Shown here: positions 32,809-42,328 of the stretch, piece by piece
Layout of the letters: every line of letters begins with the position of its first letter
Position numbering within the stretch: the stretch's first letter is position 1
Source of the DNA: Streptomyces sp. NBC_00223
GTDB lineage: Bacteria > Actinomycetota > Actinomycetes > Streptomycetales > Streptomycetaceae
Direction of reading: 5' to 3'
Assembly (NCBI RefSeq): GCF_036199905.1
Contig: NZ_CP108109.1
Location: 434,001 to 498,000 of the forward strand
Length of the DNA: 64,000 nt
Translations under genes and position numbers: made by a program
Notes under the pieces: generated by a model
Database searches by the model: none
Seen by the model: only the letters and a program-made list of their open reading frames with translations
Told to the model about the DNA's origin: nothing

Positions 32809-34050
32809 TCAGGGGCTGGTCCAGGTGCCGAGGAGGATGTCCTCGGACTTCGGCTCCGCCGGTATCCCGTGCGCCGCACGGAACTCCTCGATGGCCGGGT
32901 CGGTGATCTCAGCGGCGAACGTCAGGCCGCTGCTCGTACCCGGCCCCACTCGCTGCCCGTCCAGTCTCACCGGCAGCAGCGGCCAGGGCACCGGCACCTC
33001 CAGGACAAGTGGCATGTCCTCCCGGACGACCATGGCAGCCGGCGCACCACCGGCACCGAGGACCGGCACGGGATCGACGGTGGCGGAGTGGCTCCGCATC
33101 CCGGGGCCCACGACCGTCACCTCCACGCGGAGTGATGCGGGCAGGGTGAGGTCGGCGGCGCCTTCGACGCCAAGTTCGATCACCACCGTCATCAACACCA
33201 CGCCGTCGCCGTCGCCCTCGTGCAGGCCCAGCACCGACAACGTCGGCGCCGAAGGCGCGGAAAGCGCCGCGATCCGCTCCGGGCTGAGCCAGAGCTCGCT
33301 CAGCCCGCGGCCAGGCTCCGGGTCGGGTCGCGGCACCGGCGGCGGCTGGATCTCGCAGGATTCCGGCGGAGTGGTGACGCCCGGGAAAACCGTCATGGTC
33401 CCGTCCGGCTGGACGACGACCAGTCCGCCCTCGGACAGCTCATCGGCGGCCTCATTCGCCTGGTACAGCTCCTCCAGGTACTCCCAGGGGTCCGTGCCCG
33501 CCTTCTTCAGCAGCCGCTCCTCGACCGGCCCGAGGAATCGCGAGTTGGGAGCACCGTAGAGCGTAGGGCTTTCCAGCGGACGCTCCCCCCTGGGCCCGAG
33601 CATCCGGCACAGGAACTCGACCATGCCGCAGCCGTGTTGGATGAAGTCTCCTTCGTGGCTGTGGGACACCACCGTCCACAGGTCGGGGTCCGGCGCCGAG
33701 GTGTCCCAGTACAGGTCGATGACGTCGGCGGTGGCCCTCCAGCCGAGCAGCGCACCGGACTGCGGCCAGAGCGGATACGGCCACTCCGCCCGGAGCCGTG
33801 CCGTCCGCATCGATGTCGGCGTCCGTCGGCGGACCGTCAGCACACCTCTGTCCTCGTGGTCGGCAGGGGTGGCGACCCAAATGTGGTTATCGATCGAGCC
33901 CGCCCCGTAGACCGCCAGGAACTCATGGTAGTCCGCGGGGAAACCGGTCCCCCATGCCTCGGCGACAGCGTCCCAGTCAGACGGATCTCCGACAGGCTCG
34001 CGCGGCGGCGCGAGGAGCGCGATCAGGGACTGCAACAACGGGCTTGCCAT
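32809..34050 (-). CDS. SMI1/KNR4 family protein with C-terminal extension
   Basis: A 413-residue protein. Residues 1-180 form an SMI1/KNR4-like (SUKH) domain: DWDAVAEAWGTGFPADYHEF, LAVYGAGSIDNHIWVATPAD, ALLGWRATADVIDLYWDTSA and HEGDFIQHGCGMVEFLCRML. Residues 220-413 are a second, beta-rich part of unknown family. SUKH domains are widespread immunity proteins against contact-dependent or polymorphic toxins. Two more genes of the family lie at 34258 and 36652; the C-terminus GMVEFL-RML is shared with the one at 36652, so these are paralogues. The ATG at 34050 has GGAGGA upstream. Confidence 0.85.
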   Translation of the reverse strand: MASPLLQSLIALLAPPREPVGDPSDWDAVAEAWGTGFPADYHEFLAVYGAGSIDNHIWVATPADHEDRGVLTVRRRTPTSMRTARLRAEWPYPLWPQSGALLGWRATADVIDLYWDTSAPDPDLWTVVSHSHEGDFIQHGCGMVEFLCRMLGPRGERPLESPTLYGAPNSRFLGPVEERLLKKAGTDPWEYLEELYQANEAADELSEGGLVVVQPDGTMTVFPGVTTPPESCEIQPPPVPRPDPEPGRGLSELWLSPERIAALSAPSAPTLSVLGLHEGDGDGVVLMTVVIELGVEGAADLTLPASLRVEVTVVGPGMRSHSATVDPVPVLGAGGAPAAMVVREDMPLVLEVPVPWPLLPVRLDGQRVGPGTSSGLTFAAEITDPAIEEFRAAHGIPAEPKSEDILLGTWTSP

Positions 34051-34257
34051 GGGGTGGTCGTTTCCTCCGGGGTCGGCGTCCGCAGCCGTGCGGCTGCCGG
34101 GGCGTCAGCTTCGGTGCTCCGGCTCGCCCATCCGGCAGGCCCTCACGACGTCAGCAAGATACCGCCGCTGGTCCGCGAGCCAGCCGCCGGGGAGACGGAC
34201 GGGAACGGTGACCGAGATCTGTGAATCAGCCGCGTCGAAGACACACACCTTCTCGCC

Positions 34258-34785
34258 TCAGGGACCGAAGACCAAGTACCGGGCGCCGCCGAGTTGTTCC
34301 ATCGTCGGCTGCCCAGTCGGCTGGACGGTGCCGCCCAGCCATGCCGCCAGGAACTCCGACAGGCTGCCGGGGAACTCCCAGAAATCGTCGCTACGGCTGC
34401 CGGTGACGATGGCCACCGGGCGCTGATCCTCGATTCGCCAGTAGTAGCGGTCCCCCGAGGACGACTCGCCCCACGGCAGCAGGCCGCCGTCCTCGGGAGC
34501 GGGATGCGGCCGGTAGGTGGTCATCTCGGCGTCGTAGCTCTCCTGAAGGTCTTCCAGGTCCGAGAGGATCGAGTCGAGGAACGCGCGCTCACCACCGGGC
34601 CGGGGCCCGCCGACCCGGAAGAAGTCGCACACCTCGAAGGCCGGGTAGAACCCGGCGAGTTCCTTGTAGTCATCGGGGAAGACGACACCGAGGGCTTCTT
34701 CGAGGCAGCGCCAGTCGATGCCCCTGGCCCGCGTCCTGCGGTGCGCGTGGAGTCCCGGCAGCACACGTTCCACCTCGGACATCAT
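34258..34785 (-). CDS. SMI1/KNR4 family protein
   Basis: A 175-residue SUKH-like protein: IDWRCLEEALGVVFPDDYKE, LAGFYPAFEVCDFFRVGGPR, then DGGLLPWGESSSGDRYYWRI (the W-G-x-S-x-x-G-D-x-x-x-W strand pair) and DFWEFPGSLSEFLAAWLGGT. Probable toxin-immunity or uncharacterised adaptor. No toxin gene is visible beside it. Two adjacent ATGs (34785, 34782); AGGTGA upstream favours the first. Confidence 0.85.
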   Translation of the reverse strand: MMSEVERVLPGLHAHRRTRARGIDWRCLEEALGVVFPDDYKELAGFYPAFEVCDFFRVGGPRPGGERAFLDSILSDLEDLQESYDAEMTTYRPHPAPEDGGLLPWGESSSGDRYYWRIEDQRPVAIVTGSRSDDFWEFPGSLSEFLAAWLGGTVQPTGQPTMEQLGGARYLVFGP

Positions 34786-34967
34786 CAGCAAGTCACCTGC
34801 CGCACGGGAACGTTGCACACATACACGTCGAAGAACTGATCGGCTGGAGTGTACGCCGGGTCTCTTCCCCACTGAGCCGGTATGGCTTTGACCTAAGGTC
34901 TTGTGTGACTTCCGGGCCCGGTTCACGTCCCTGGGACTTCTCAGGGACTTCCGGCGGGCCCGGCCCG

Positions 34968-35062
34968 TCAGCCCCGGTCGAGGCCCGAGAACCACGACTC
35001 GATGGCGGACAGTCCGCGCGCGCCGGCTTGCGGCATGAAGTGCGTGTAGGTCCGGCGTGAAC
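34968..35062 (-). pseudogene. tyrosine recombinase C-terminal remnant
   Basis: The minus strand encodes RTYTHFMPQAGARGLSAIES followed by WFSGLDRG and a stop. The Y-T-H-x-x-P-x-A motif carries the catalytic tyrosine of phage-type integrases (usual form DxYTHLMP). Nothing upstream belongs to it. It marks an old integrated element. Confidence 0.6.
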
Positions 35063-35099
35063 GCCGGTGCCGACACCTGGTACGCCCGCTGGAACAGCC

Positions 35100-35320
35100 G
35101 ACACCTCGCCCGCACCTTGCTGGACAACGAGGCAGCCAGCCAGCCGCCCAGAACCGCTGATCCAGGCGACCAGTGCCGAAGAACTCCCGTACGGCCCGGA
35201 GCCGTTGACTTCCGCACTCGCGGAACTGGGCACCGTGCTGCACCTGCCTGCGCCCCAGACCTGTGGGACGCCCTCACCGCCAGATCCTTCAATCAGCCAG
35301 CCGCGACCGGCGAGGGCCGA
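35100..35320 (+). pseudogene. degenerate coding remnant, possibly DNA-glycosylase-like
   Basis: The plus strand reads PEPLIQATSAEELPYGPEPL, TSALAELGTVLHLPAPQ, then after a shift APDLWDALTARSFNQPA. This is protein-like over two frames with no start codon. The style resembles the N-terminal part of helix-hairpin-helix DNA glycosylases of Streptomyces, but that is only an impression. Confidence 0.3.
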
Positions 35321-35348
35321 CCGGCCGATCAGCCGTCCTTCCGGCGTG

Positions 35349-36542
35349 TCAGGCGCTCACGGCCCCGCCGTGAGCGTCGATGGACGGTGGCAGTGCGCGT
35401 ACGCGCTCGCGCAGGTCGGCGACACCGGCGGCGTCAACTCCGGCAAGGGCCGAGGCGAGCTGCGTGAGGCGGGCGCGCGAGGGGGAGCGCAGCCGTGTGG
35501 CGAGGATGCGCGTCAGTACGTGGTCGGCGCGCTGCGCGGCGTCGGTGGGTGCGGTGGTGGCCTCGGTCTGGGCCATGAGCAGGGAGGCGGCGGCCCATGC
35601 CGGTGTGCCGGGCGTGGCGGTGCTCAGGGACTGTTCGGCGCAGGCCGTGGCGCGTTCGGTGCGCCGCAGGGCGCGGTGGGCGTCGGCTTCGTGGAGGGCG
35701 TGTTCGGCCGCGTCGTAGCCGAAGCGTCCGGGTGCCCATCCGTGGGCGTCGGCTTCCAGTTCCCGGGTCGCCGTCGCGAGCGCTGCGTCGGCTTCTCGTT
35801 CCCGGCCGAGTGCGGCGAGGGACGGGAGCCGTGCCCAGGCGTGTGCTTGGGCGCGTGGCAGGCCGGCGGGTGCGCAGGCAACCGCCCGCTCGGCATGGGC
35901 CAGGGCCGCGGTGTGCCGGCCGGTGGCGCGGGCGACCATCGCCTGGGCGCCCCAGGCCCAGGCCGACAGGCGGGCATCACCTGCGCGGTCGCCATAGGTG
36001 ACGGCGGTGGCGAGGTGGACCCGGGCCCCGGTGGGGTCGTCGAGGTGGAAAGCGAGGTTGCCCAGCAGGGCGGAGAGCCAGCCGATCCCCCGGCGCAGCT
36101 CGGCCTCCACGGGTACCGCCACAGGCGTGCCGCTGGTGAGGGCGCGCATCAACAGACCGCGCGCGCCGTGCACTTCGGTGAATAGTACGTGCGGCGGGTG
36201 CTTGCTGTAGCCGAGGGCGTAGTGCTCGACCGCGGCCTCGGTGAGGTCGACCACCGCCGGGCTGCCCGCGGGGTCGGCGAGCAGTGCAAGGTGCAGCGAG
36301 TCCCGGACGGCCGGCAGACCGGCAGAGGTCGTCATGGTCACCATGCTTTCCCGTGCGGGCAGCACGCACGCTTCAGGCCCGGAAGCACTGTATCCACCAG
36401 CACGCCCCCGATCAGCCCCGTCACGGCCGGTGGCGCGGCCCAGTCCGAGCGATGCCGGCGGTGCCTGGTACACGGTGCACAGAGCTTCGACGTACTCCTG
36501 GCTGGGGTGCTCGTAGGCGCGGTGTTCCCACCGGCAGAGCAT
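35349..36542 (-). CDS. HTH/TPR transcriptional regulator with truncated N-terminus
   Basis: A 397-residue frame. It begins MLCRWEHRAYEHPSQEYVEA, which corresponds to the recognition-helix end of an XRE helix-turn-helix (usual form ExVCRWExGxxxP); the preceding codons (CACRASES) end at an in-frame stop. The remainder is a complete TPR-like helical domain (HLALLADPAGSPAVVDLTEA, HPPHVLFTEVHGARGLLMRA, RLSAWAWGAQAMVARATGRH). Without the first about 35 residues it probably cannot bind DNA normally. Either a pseudogene or a protein-interaction remnant. Confidence 0.65.
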   Translation of the reverse strand: MLCRWEHRAYEHPSQEYVEALCTVYQAPPASLGLGRATGRDGADRGRAGGYSASGPEACVLPARESMVTMTTSAGLPAVRDSLHLALLADPAGSPAVVDLTEAAVEHYALGYSKHPPHVLFTEVHGARGLLMRALTSGTPVAVPVEAELRRGIGWLSALLGNLAFHLDDPTGARVHLATAVTYGDRAGDARLSAWAWGAQAMVARATGRHTAALAHAERAVACAPAGLPRAQAHAWARLPSLAALGREREADAALATATRELEADAHGWAPGRFGYDAAEHALHEADAHRALRRTERATACAEQSLSTATPGTPAWAAASLLMAQTEATTAPTDAAQRADHVLTRILATRLRSPSRARLTQLASALAGVDAAGVADLRERVRALPPSIDAHGGAVSA

Positions 36543-36651
36543 CGACTCCGACGCGCGGCAGGCACATCAATTCATCAGTCAACGTGGGCAGGCCCACACG
36601 CGGCCAGACGTATCAGCGGCTCCAGCCCACCGTACTGGGGATCAGGGTCCG

Positions 36652-37263
36652 TCAGCCCCAGCGTCGGCCGGCGAAGGGATCGGGCTCGCCCGTCCACGGG
36701 TCCAGACCCTGTGCCAGCAACCGTTCCTTTTCACGTTCGTTGAGGAAAAGCGCAGGTTGTTTTCCCCACAGAGACAGCCCACCCAGCGGACATTCGGAGA
36801 ATTCCTCCCGCAACATGCGCACAAGAAATTCCACCATTCCGCAGTCGTAGCGACTCCACAGGAGGTCGTCTCTGTTCCAGACGAGGACGGGCCATGCTTC
36901 GGGATCACTACCGGAAGCATCCCAACACAGAAGGTCCGCACTGGAATCACCGCCCCATGCGATCAGCTCGGGGGCCGCCCCTTGCAGTTCGGGGGATTTT
37001 TCATAGTCCACCCAGGCGCCTTCGGCATCGAGCGTGGAAGGAATCATGCCTCCGTAATCCGACTCCGGCTGTCCGCCTTTAAATTCCGGCTTGAAGATCA
37101 CCAGGTAGTTTTCAATCACCCCAGCGCCATAAGTCTCGATGAATTTTCGATAGTCGGGCGGGAACGTTTTCCCCCACGACTCCTCCGCCCGACCCCAGTC
37201 GACCGAGGTGTCACTCTCGGCCGTGACCGGCATGAGCCCTCTCAGCAACTCCCATGCGCCCAT
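36652..37263 (-). CDS. SMI1/KNR4 family protein
   Basis: A 203-residue SUKH-family protein: VDWGRAEESWGKTFPPDYRK, FIETYGAGVIENYLVIFKPE, LIAWGGDSSADLLCWDASGS and WSRYDCGMVEFLVRMLREEF. It is a paralogue of the N-terminal domain at 32809-34050 (same GAG-I-[DE]N and CGMVEFL-RML motifs). Lower G+C than its neighbours suggests separate acquisition. Excellent ribosome binding site AGGAGGG before the ATG at 37263. Confidence 0.88.
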   Translation of the reverse strand: MGAWELLRGLMPVTAESDTSVDWGRAEESWGKTFPPDYRKFIETYGAGVIENYLVIFKPEFKGGQPESDYGGMIPSTLDAEGAWVDYEKSPELQGAAPELIAWGGDSSADLLCWDASGSDPEAWPVLVWNRDDLLWSRYDCGMVEFLVRMLREEFSECPLGGLSLWGKQPALFLNEREKERLLAQGLDPWTGEPDPFAGRRWG

Positions 37264-37687
37264 CTTGACGTCCCTCCTCTTTCACGAGCTCATCACCGCA
37301 GGGGTTCTTTCAACCCGGTAGAACCCGGCTCCGGTCAGCTCCTTCAGGGCCTTGCGGATCGCCCCACGGCCCTGGGGCCTGTGCCGGCCGTCCTCGCGCC
37401 AGCCATCGGAACCGTATCGGGAGTTCGCGCTCCTGGTGCCGGGCCCAGGGATGTTCGCGCATCGCCGGGGTCGCCGTGGATCTACGGGTGGGTCGCTCCG
37501 TGCTCCAGGTAGACGGTCTCGGACTGCGTCCTGGCGATACAGGCGGCGTGGACGCGGCGGGCGAGGCGCGGGATGCGGCCGATCGGCGGGGTGATGCCGA
37601 GTTCCTCCTTGACCTCGGGGGCCGGCTCCTCGGCGTCCGGATGATCACAGCATTCCGGCAAGAGGCTGACTCCGACAGCCTCCCCGG
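37264..37687. other. region of gene remnants
   Basis: Two minus-strand fragments are visible. At about 37270-37450 the sequence reads GRGAIRKALKELTGAGFYRV, like the winged-helix end of Streptomyces helix-turn-helix proteins. At about 37495-37640 EVKEELGITPPIGRIPRLA resembles the Nudix box (R-E-x-x-E-E). Neither has a start or complete domain. Confidence 0.4.
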
Positions 37688-38425
37688 TCAGCTGCGGACT
37701 CTCGGCTGTGGCTCGGCCTGCTGACGATGACTCCGTAGGTCGTCGGCGGCCTTCGACTGGCCGAACCGAGTGGCGAGAGAGATAACCTCGTCGAGGAGGT
37801 GGGCCCTTGTGTCCGCTTTCATGTCGCGGATGAGCTCCTGGAGGAGCTTGGCCGTTGCGACCCAGGAGGTGCCAGGGTCGCACGACGCGATCCTGACAAT
37901 GAGTCGGTCGATGTGATCGATGACCTGCGCCGACAGGTCCTGCGGGTGCCGAAGGGCAAGATGGGCGAGCGCCAGGCTCGGGTCCGTGCGCAGCACGTCC
38001 CGAAACGACTCGCTGAGTTCGATCTCTCGCCTGTGTTGTTCCTCCTTCAGGTTGTGCTCATGGACGCGTTGCAGGGACCGCGAGGCGCGAGCAACGTCTT
38101 CGGGTGTCCCCCACAGCCGTACGGATGCCCAGCTGAGGGATACCGGCATGCCAGGTACAGGGGTCGGCAGGCCGAGGCGGGCATTGACACGGTTCTCCAC
38201 GGTCAGCGCGTCGGACAGCGCGTGCGCTGCTGCGATCTCCCGGATGACGGCAAGGACGTGGTCGGTGGCGGCGGCCTCGGGATCGTGGTGGCGGTCGGGT
38301 CCGGGGAAGTCACGCCAATGACCGCTGCCCTCGAAGTGGAATCGATAACATTCAGCCGAGCTCGGCACCGTGCCGGCGACGTGCAGGAGACCTTCGCGCG
38401 GTTTGGGGTTACGCGTACGGAACAC
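37688..38425 (-). CDS. third gene of an NTPase operon, function unknown
   Basis: A 245-residue protein overlapping the NTPase gene by 17 bases (GTG at 38425, GGAG eight bases before). It has a beta-rich first half (ECYRFHFEGSGHWRDFPGPD, GMPVSLSWASVRLWGTPEDV) and a charged helical second half (LQRVHEHNLKEEQHRREIEL, then SFRDVLRTDPSLALAHLALR). The strand-then-coiled-coil order recalls band-7/SPFH proteins, without certainty. No membrane segment. The tight overlap argues that it works with the NTPase. Confidence 0.6.
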   Translation of the reverse strand: MFRTRNPKPREGLLHVAGTVPSSAECYRFHFEGSGHWRDFPGPDRHHDPEAAATDHVLAVIREIAAAHALSDALTVENRVNARLGLPTPVPGMPVSLSWASVRLWGTPEDVARASRSLQRVHEHNLKEEQHRREIELSESFRDVLRTDPSLALAHLALRHPQDLSAQVIDHIDRLIVRIASCDPGTSWVATAKLLQELIRDMKADTRAHLLDEVISLATRFGQSKAADDLRSHRQQAEPQPRVRS

Positions 38426-40587
38426 TGGAGCCGGCTCCGAGGTCGATGGGGTCCGCGGCCCTGACCCAGTCGACCAGTGAGTCGCGCAAGCGGGCACGGT
38501 CGGTGAGCGGCTTCCTCGGCTCGGACGGTTCCCAGTGGCTGGCCAGCCGGTTCAGGCTCAGGAAGCGGACAGCGCTGTTGTCCTCAGGGGCGTCGTGGAC
38601 CGCCCGGGCGAGAATGCCGAACACCGTGTCGCGTGTGTCCGGCACGGTGACGGACGCTTCCATCCACACCTTGAACGCGTCGATCGCGCTCTCGGGAGCG
38701 GGGTCGTACTCCAGGGCGGTGCGCCAGCTCTGGATGATCCAAGGGAGATCGTTCTCGTAGTCGTCCCCTGCGACCAGCAGGGACGGCGTGTTGTCCTCTT
38801 CCACGCGGCCGGCGAGGTGCAGGAACGCGTGGCTGCTGGAGCGGCGGAGCGATTCCGTGGCGCTCCCGGCCCATTTCCGCAGCACTTTCCGGGCCCTTTG
38901 CCGCTGGTCAGGGCGCTCCCACATGGCGTTGATCGCCTCACCCACCGCAGCGGTGACCGCAGGGTTACCGGTGGCAGCCAGTTCGCCCAGCCGAAGCAGT
39001 GCTTCCCTCGGGTAGACCTGGCTCACCTGCTGGCACACCCCGGCCAAGGCGGCTCGAAGGGTGTCGGGCTCCTTGTCGTCGCGAGCCCATACAAGGCTCT
39101 GCTCCCGTACGAGGCGGCCGATCTTGCTGTCCACGGCCGCGATCGACAGGAGGTCCCGGGCGTGCCCCCGGAGGAGCTTGCCGGCAGACCACTCCTTGAC
39201 CACCGACTTGAGCACGTCCACGGAGCGGTTCTTCTGGGTATGGCGAATCACCCACACCGCGACACGGTCGGCGAGTTGCGTCCCGAGGTCGCCCTGGAGG
39301 CCGGCGGCCTGCTTGGCGGTCCACTCCGTGAAGCGGTCGACGAGATGGGCCCGGTCCATCAGAAAGTACTCGACGACGGCCTCGGCGTAGCCCTCGCTGG
39401 GCAGGGTGACCGTACCGTCGGCAGAGAGCTCGGCGCCGATCATGTAGACCAGCTCAATAATGCCCGGTCCCTGCTGGCCCAGCCTCGGCGTGGGCGTCTC
39501 TCCGAGGGTGCTGGCAAGGCTCTCCGAGGCACGGTAGATCAGTTCGACCGGGGTGCCGTCCATGGATGCGGCCGCGAGCAGGAAGTTGCGGTGATCGCTG
39601 TCAGGATGAGCGATGTGCCATGTACGCAGCTCGTTGCGCCAGTCGGCCATCGCCTCGATGACACGTTCGACCCGCTCGTTGAACTCCACCTGCTCATCGG
39701 CTGCGGCGGGAGCCAACGCGGCGACCGGCCGAGCCTCCTCAGCCATGACGGCATCGGCCCATCGCTTCACCTCGCCCGGCAACTTGCCGGCGATGGCCTG
39801 AGCGATCCGAGCATTCGCGATCCACTGCTCGGGGTTCCGGCACTCGGCCGCCCGCAGATGGGCCCGCAGGACATCCGGCGCCTCTGGTGCCTGGAGCCGG
39901 ACATCGACCTTGTCGCTGCCGCCGCTGATGGTCGCCCACACCTGTGGGCCGGCCAGCACCACAAGGTACGACGCCGCGGTCTTGAGCGCGGTGGTGTCCT
40001 GAAGCGAGTAGCCCAAGCCACCCGACACGGTGTCGCCCTCGGCCCTGAGGTCGAGAATCCAGCCGACGTTCTGCTGGCCGGTCAGGTCGGCGAGGGAGAA
40101 CGGATCCCCCGGCTCCCGGTGGAAACGCTTGAGCGTGAGTCCCTTGTTGAGCCGCCGCAGGAGGTCGAGACCAGTGGGTTCACGGCCCGCACCGTTCTCG
40201 CCGAGAAGTACGACGACGTGCTTCTCACGAAGCTTGTCGGCCGCGTCCTCCTCGTTCTTGGGCGGTACGTAGACGGCGAGTTGACGGTCGACCCAGTCGT
40301 CGCGCAGCTCGACGGTGCGCATTCCGTTGATGATGTTCTGGAACTGCATGCCGATGGCGACGCCGTTGTTCGTACCAAAGCTCTGCCGCACCGACTGCCG
40401 GGGGATGTCGGGCTGCCCGGACGACGGCGAGAGGGCCGTGGCTTCCTCGTGCGAGCCACTTTCCACTCGCGGGTCGTGATCGTGATGGGCCGGAACCTGG
40501 TCCGATTCCCCATGGTCCGCCGAGCCGGCAGTGCTGGGTGCCGGCGCTGCTGCCGGTGCCGGCGCCGGTCCTCCATGCTCCGGAACC
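38409..40587 (-). pseudogene. NTPase gene, 3' part, cut by IS3 element
   Basis: About 685 residues follow the first possible start (GTG at 40466), but the frame is open without any start codon back to the IS boundary at 40587, through a Pro/Ala-rich stretch (GGPAPAPAAAPAPSTAG). Near residue 30 is QSFGTNNGVAIGMQFQNII; a P-loop-like VVVLLGENGAGREPT (84-98) lacks the canonical GKS/T lysine. NVGWILDLRAEG (about 130) may be Walker B. The rest is helical repeat (VKRWADAVMAEEARPVAALA to RLASHWEPSEPRKPLTDRAR). It looks like a STAND/AAA-type sensor or effector NTPase of a conflict system. The 5' part is at 42158-42260. Confidence 0.7.
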
Positions 40588-40617
40588 TGTCAAAGCGATC
40601 AAGGCAGGTAGATCGTT

Positions 40618-41676
40618 CTAACGCTGTGCCGGGATCAGTGGGCCGTCTTGTGCCGGCTTGTTGATCCAGGCTGCTGCGGGGAGTTTCGGCGGCTCCGGCG
40701 GCTTGCGGACGAAGCGCTCGGGGTGCTTCGCGTAGACCGCCTGGAGGACGTCGGCACGCATCTCGCGGAGCTGCTCGGCGAGGCCGAAGTGCATGTCGTA
40801 GGGGGTGTGCAGGCCGATCCCGGAGTGCCGGTGCTCCTCGTTGTACCAGGTGAAGAAATGGGTGCACCATGCCCGGGCGTCCTCGAGGGAGCCGAAACGG
40901 TCCGGGAAGTCGTGCCGGTATTTCAGGGTCTTGTACTGGCTCTCGCTGTACGGGTTGTCGTTCGACGTCTTCGGCCGCGAATGCGACTTGGTGACGCCGA
41001 GAGCGGCCATCATCTGGGCGACGTTCTGCGCGACCATCGGGGACCCGCGGTCCGAGTGGATCGTCAACCGGCCTGGCCCGATGCCGTACTTGGCGATCGT
41101 CTCGGACAGGAACCGCCCGGCGAGGTCCTTGTTCTCCCGGTCGGCGATCATCCAGCCGACCGTGTAGCGGCTGAAGATGTCGATGATCGTGTAGAGGCAG
41201 TAGTAGACGCCCTTGACCGGCCCCTTCAGCTTCGTGATGTCCCAGCTCCAGACCCGGTTCGGGCCCTCGGCGATCAGCTCGGGCACCGCCCGGGGCGGGT
41301 GGACGGCCTGGCGGCGGCGTTCACGGACCTCGCCACGGCGTCGCAGGAGCCGATACATCGTCGACTCCGAGCACAGGTAGACACCCCGGTCCAGAAGGAT
41401 GGCGTAGATCTCGGCGGGCGCCATGTCGGCGAACTCCGGGCAGTGGAGCACGTCGAGGACCCGTATCTCCTCCTCCGGGGTGAGCGCGCGGGGGTGCCGG
41501 CGTCGTTTTTGCCGCGGCCTGGCCGGGGCGGGGCTCTGGCGGTGGTGGCGGTAGTAGGTGGCCCGGCTCACGCCGAGCGCGGCGCATGCCTGGACGCGTC
41601 CGACCAGCCCGGTGAGCTCTTCGAGGGCCTGGTAGCGGGCAGCGTCGAACCCGGCCGCGGGGTCGGCCCCGGTCAC
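40618..41676 (-). CDS. IS3 transposase OrfB (DDE integrase domain)
   Basis: A 352-residue transposase with an HTH_21-type region ([29 protein letters not shown]) and an rve integrase core. The DDE residues are D in [13 protein letters not shown] in [12 protein letters not shown] and E in [14 protein letters not shown]. All are present, so it is probably active. Its GTG start overlaps the OrfA stop (GTGA); the frame is also open upstream, which would permit an OrfAB fusion by frameshifting. Confidence 0.93.
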   Translation of the reverse strand: MTGADPAAGFDAARYQALEELTGLVGRVQACAALGVSRATYYRHHRQSPAPARPRQKRRRHPRALTPEEEIRVLDVLHCPEFADMAPAEIYAILLDRGVYLCSESTMYRLLRRRGEVRERRRQAVHPPRAVPELIAEGPNRVWSWDITKLKGPVKGVYYCLYTIIDIFSRYTVGWMIADRENKDLAGRFLSETIAKYGIGPGRLTIHSDRGSPMVAQNVAQMMAALGVTKSHSRPKTSNDNPYSESQYKTLKYRHDFPDRFGSLEDARAWCTHFFTWYNEEHRHSGIGLHTPYDMHFGLAEQLREMRADVLQAVYAKHPERFVRKPPEPPKLPAAAWINKPAQDGPLIPAQR

Positions 41677-42086
41677 TGGTCCTTCTCGCCGTTCTGGTTC
41701 GGGGCGCTGTCCGTGGCGAACTGGTCGAGCAGCGCGGAGAGTTTTCCCTGAACCTCGATCACGGTGCGGGCCTTGGCGAGATCGGCCTCCAGCCGGTCCC
41801 TCTCCGCCTTCAGCTTCGCGATCTCCCTGTCCCGCGGGTCCGCCTTCGGCCGTCCGGCCGGCGCGGCGAGCGCGTCCAGGGCGCCCTTGTCCCGCTGCTG
41901 CCGCCACGTTGTGATCAACGACGAGTACAGGCCCTCCCGCCGCAGCAGGGCACCTTTGCCCTTCTTGTCCAACGTCTCGTACAAGGCGAGGATCCTCGCC
42001 TTGTACTCCGCGGTATACCGGCGCGGGCCGGTCGAGCGGGCTTCCACCTGCGGATCAGGGGTCCCGTGGTCATTCGTGCTGGCCAC
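41673..42086 (-). CDS. IS3 transposase OrfA
   Basis: About 137 residues. It starts near [18 protein letters not shown] and has the typical helix-turn-helix ([40 protein letters not shown]), then a leucine-zipper-like coiled coil ([20 protein letters not shown]). OrfA binds the terminal repeats. The frame stays open to 42119; AAGGAG lies upstream of the chosen GTG. Confidence 0.88.
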   Translation of the reverse strand: MASTNDHGTPDPQVEARSTGPRRYTAEYKARILALYETLDKKGKGALLRREGLYSSLITTWRQQRDKGALDALAAPAGRPKADPRDREIAKLKAERDRLEADLAKARTVIEVQGKLSALLDQFATDSAPNQNGEKDQ

Positions 42087-42157
42087 CCGGGCACTACTCC
42101 TTCTCCGCCCTCGACTCAATGAATCATCCAGTATGCCCGACTCGATCTACTTTGACA

Positions 42158-42260
42158 GAGAGGGCTCCGCCGGGTTGGGATGCGAAGGAGGCACAAGCGG
42201 CTGATCCGGCGACTGGTCGTCGGCTGGGTCATGACCCAGGAAACGGAAGGGCGAGTTCAT
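42158..42260 (-). pseudogene. 5' end of the NTPase gene, separated by the IS
   Basis: From an ATG at 42260 with a strong AGGAGAAG ribosome binding site, the minus strand reads MNSPFRFLGHDPADDQSPDQ and continues PLVPPSHPNPAEPS into the IS end. The Pro/Asp-rich style matches the start of the interrupted frame at 40587. The two parts contribute 1+1 surplus bases, so joining them directly leaves a frame mismatch: some bases were lost at the junction. Confidence 0.7.
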
Positions 42261-42328
42261 GACGGACTTCTCCTGGTGGTGGGCGAGTTGCGTGCCGGGG
42301 AGCGCTCGCGCGCCTGGGGGTCAGCCCT

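Larger units (their letters stand above)
34786..35348. other. region of gene remnants
   Basis: No intact gene. It holds the tyrosine-recombinase remnant (34968-35062) and a degenerate plus-strand coding segment (35100-35320), both listed. Confidence 0.5.
40588..42157 (-). mobile_element. IS3-family insertion sequence
   Basis: 1570 bp bounded by imperfect inverted repeats that both start TGTCAAAG (40588-40595 and complement at 42150-42157), containing OrfA and OrfB. The bases outside (aacc on the left, gaga on the right) do not match, so no target duplication is visible; a deletion or recombination after insertion is likely. It sits inside the N-terminal coding region of the NTPase gene. Confidence 0.88.

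Noticed and set aside
38535..40664. A 709-codon open frame opposite the NTPase gene
   Set aside because: Antisense to a protein-like frame; no recognisable domain, no ribosome binding site, crosses the IS boundary.
40584..42161. Target-site duplication of the IS3 element
   Set aside because: The four bases on each side differ (aacc and gaga), and no shift of the ends gives a match.
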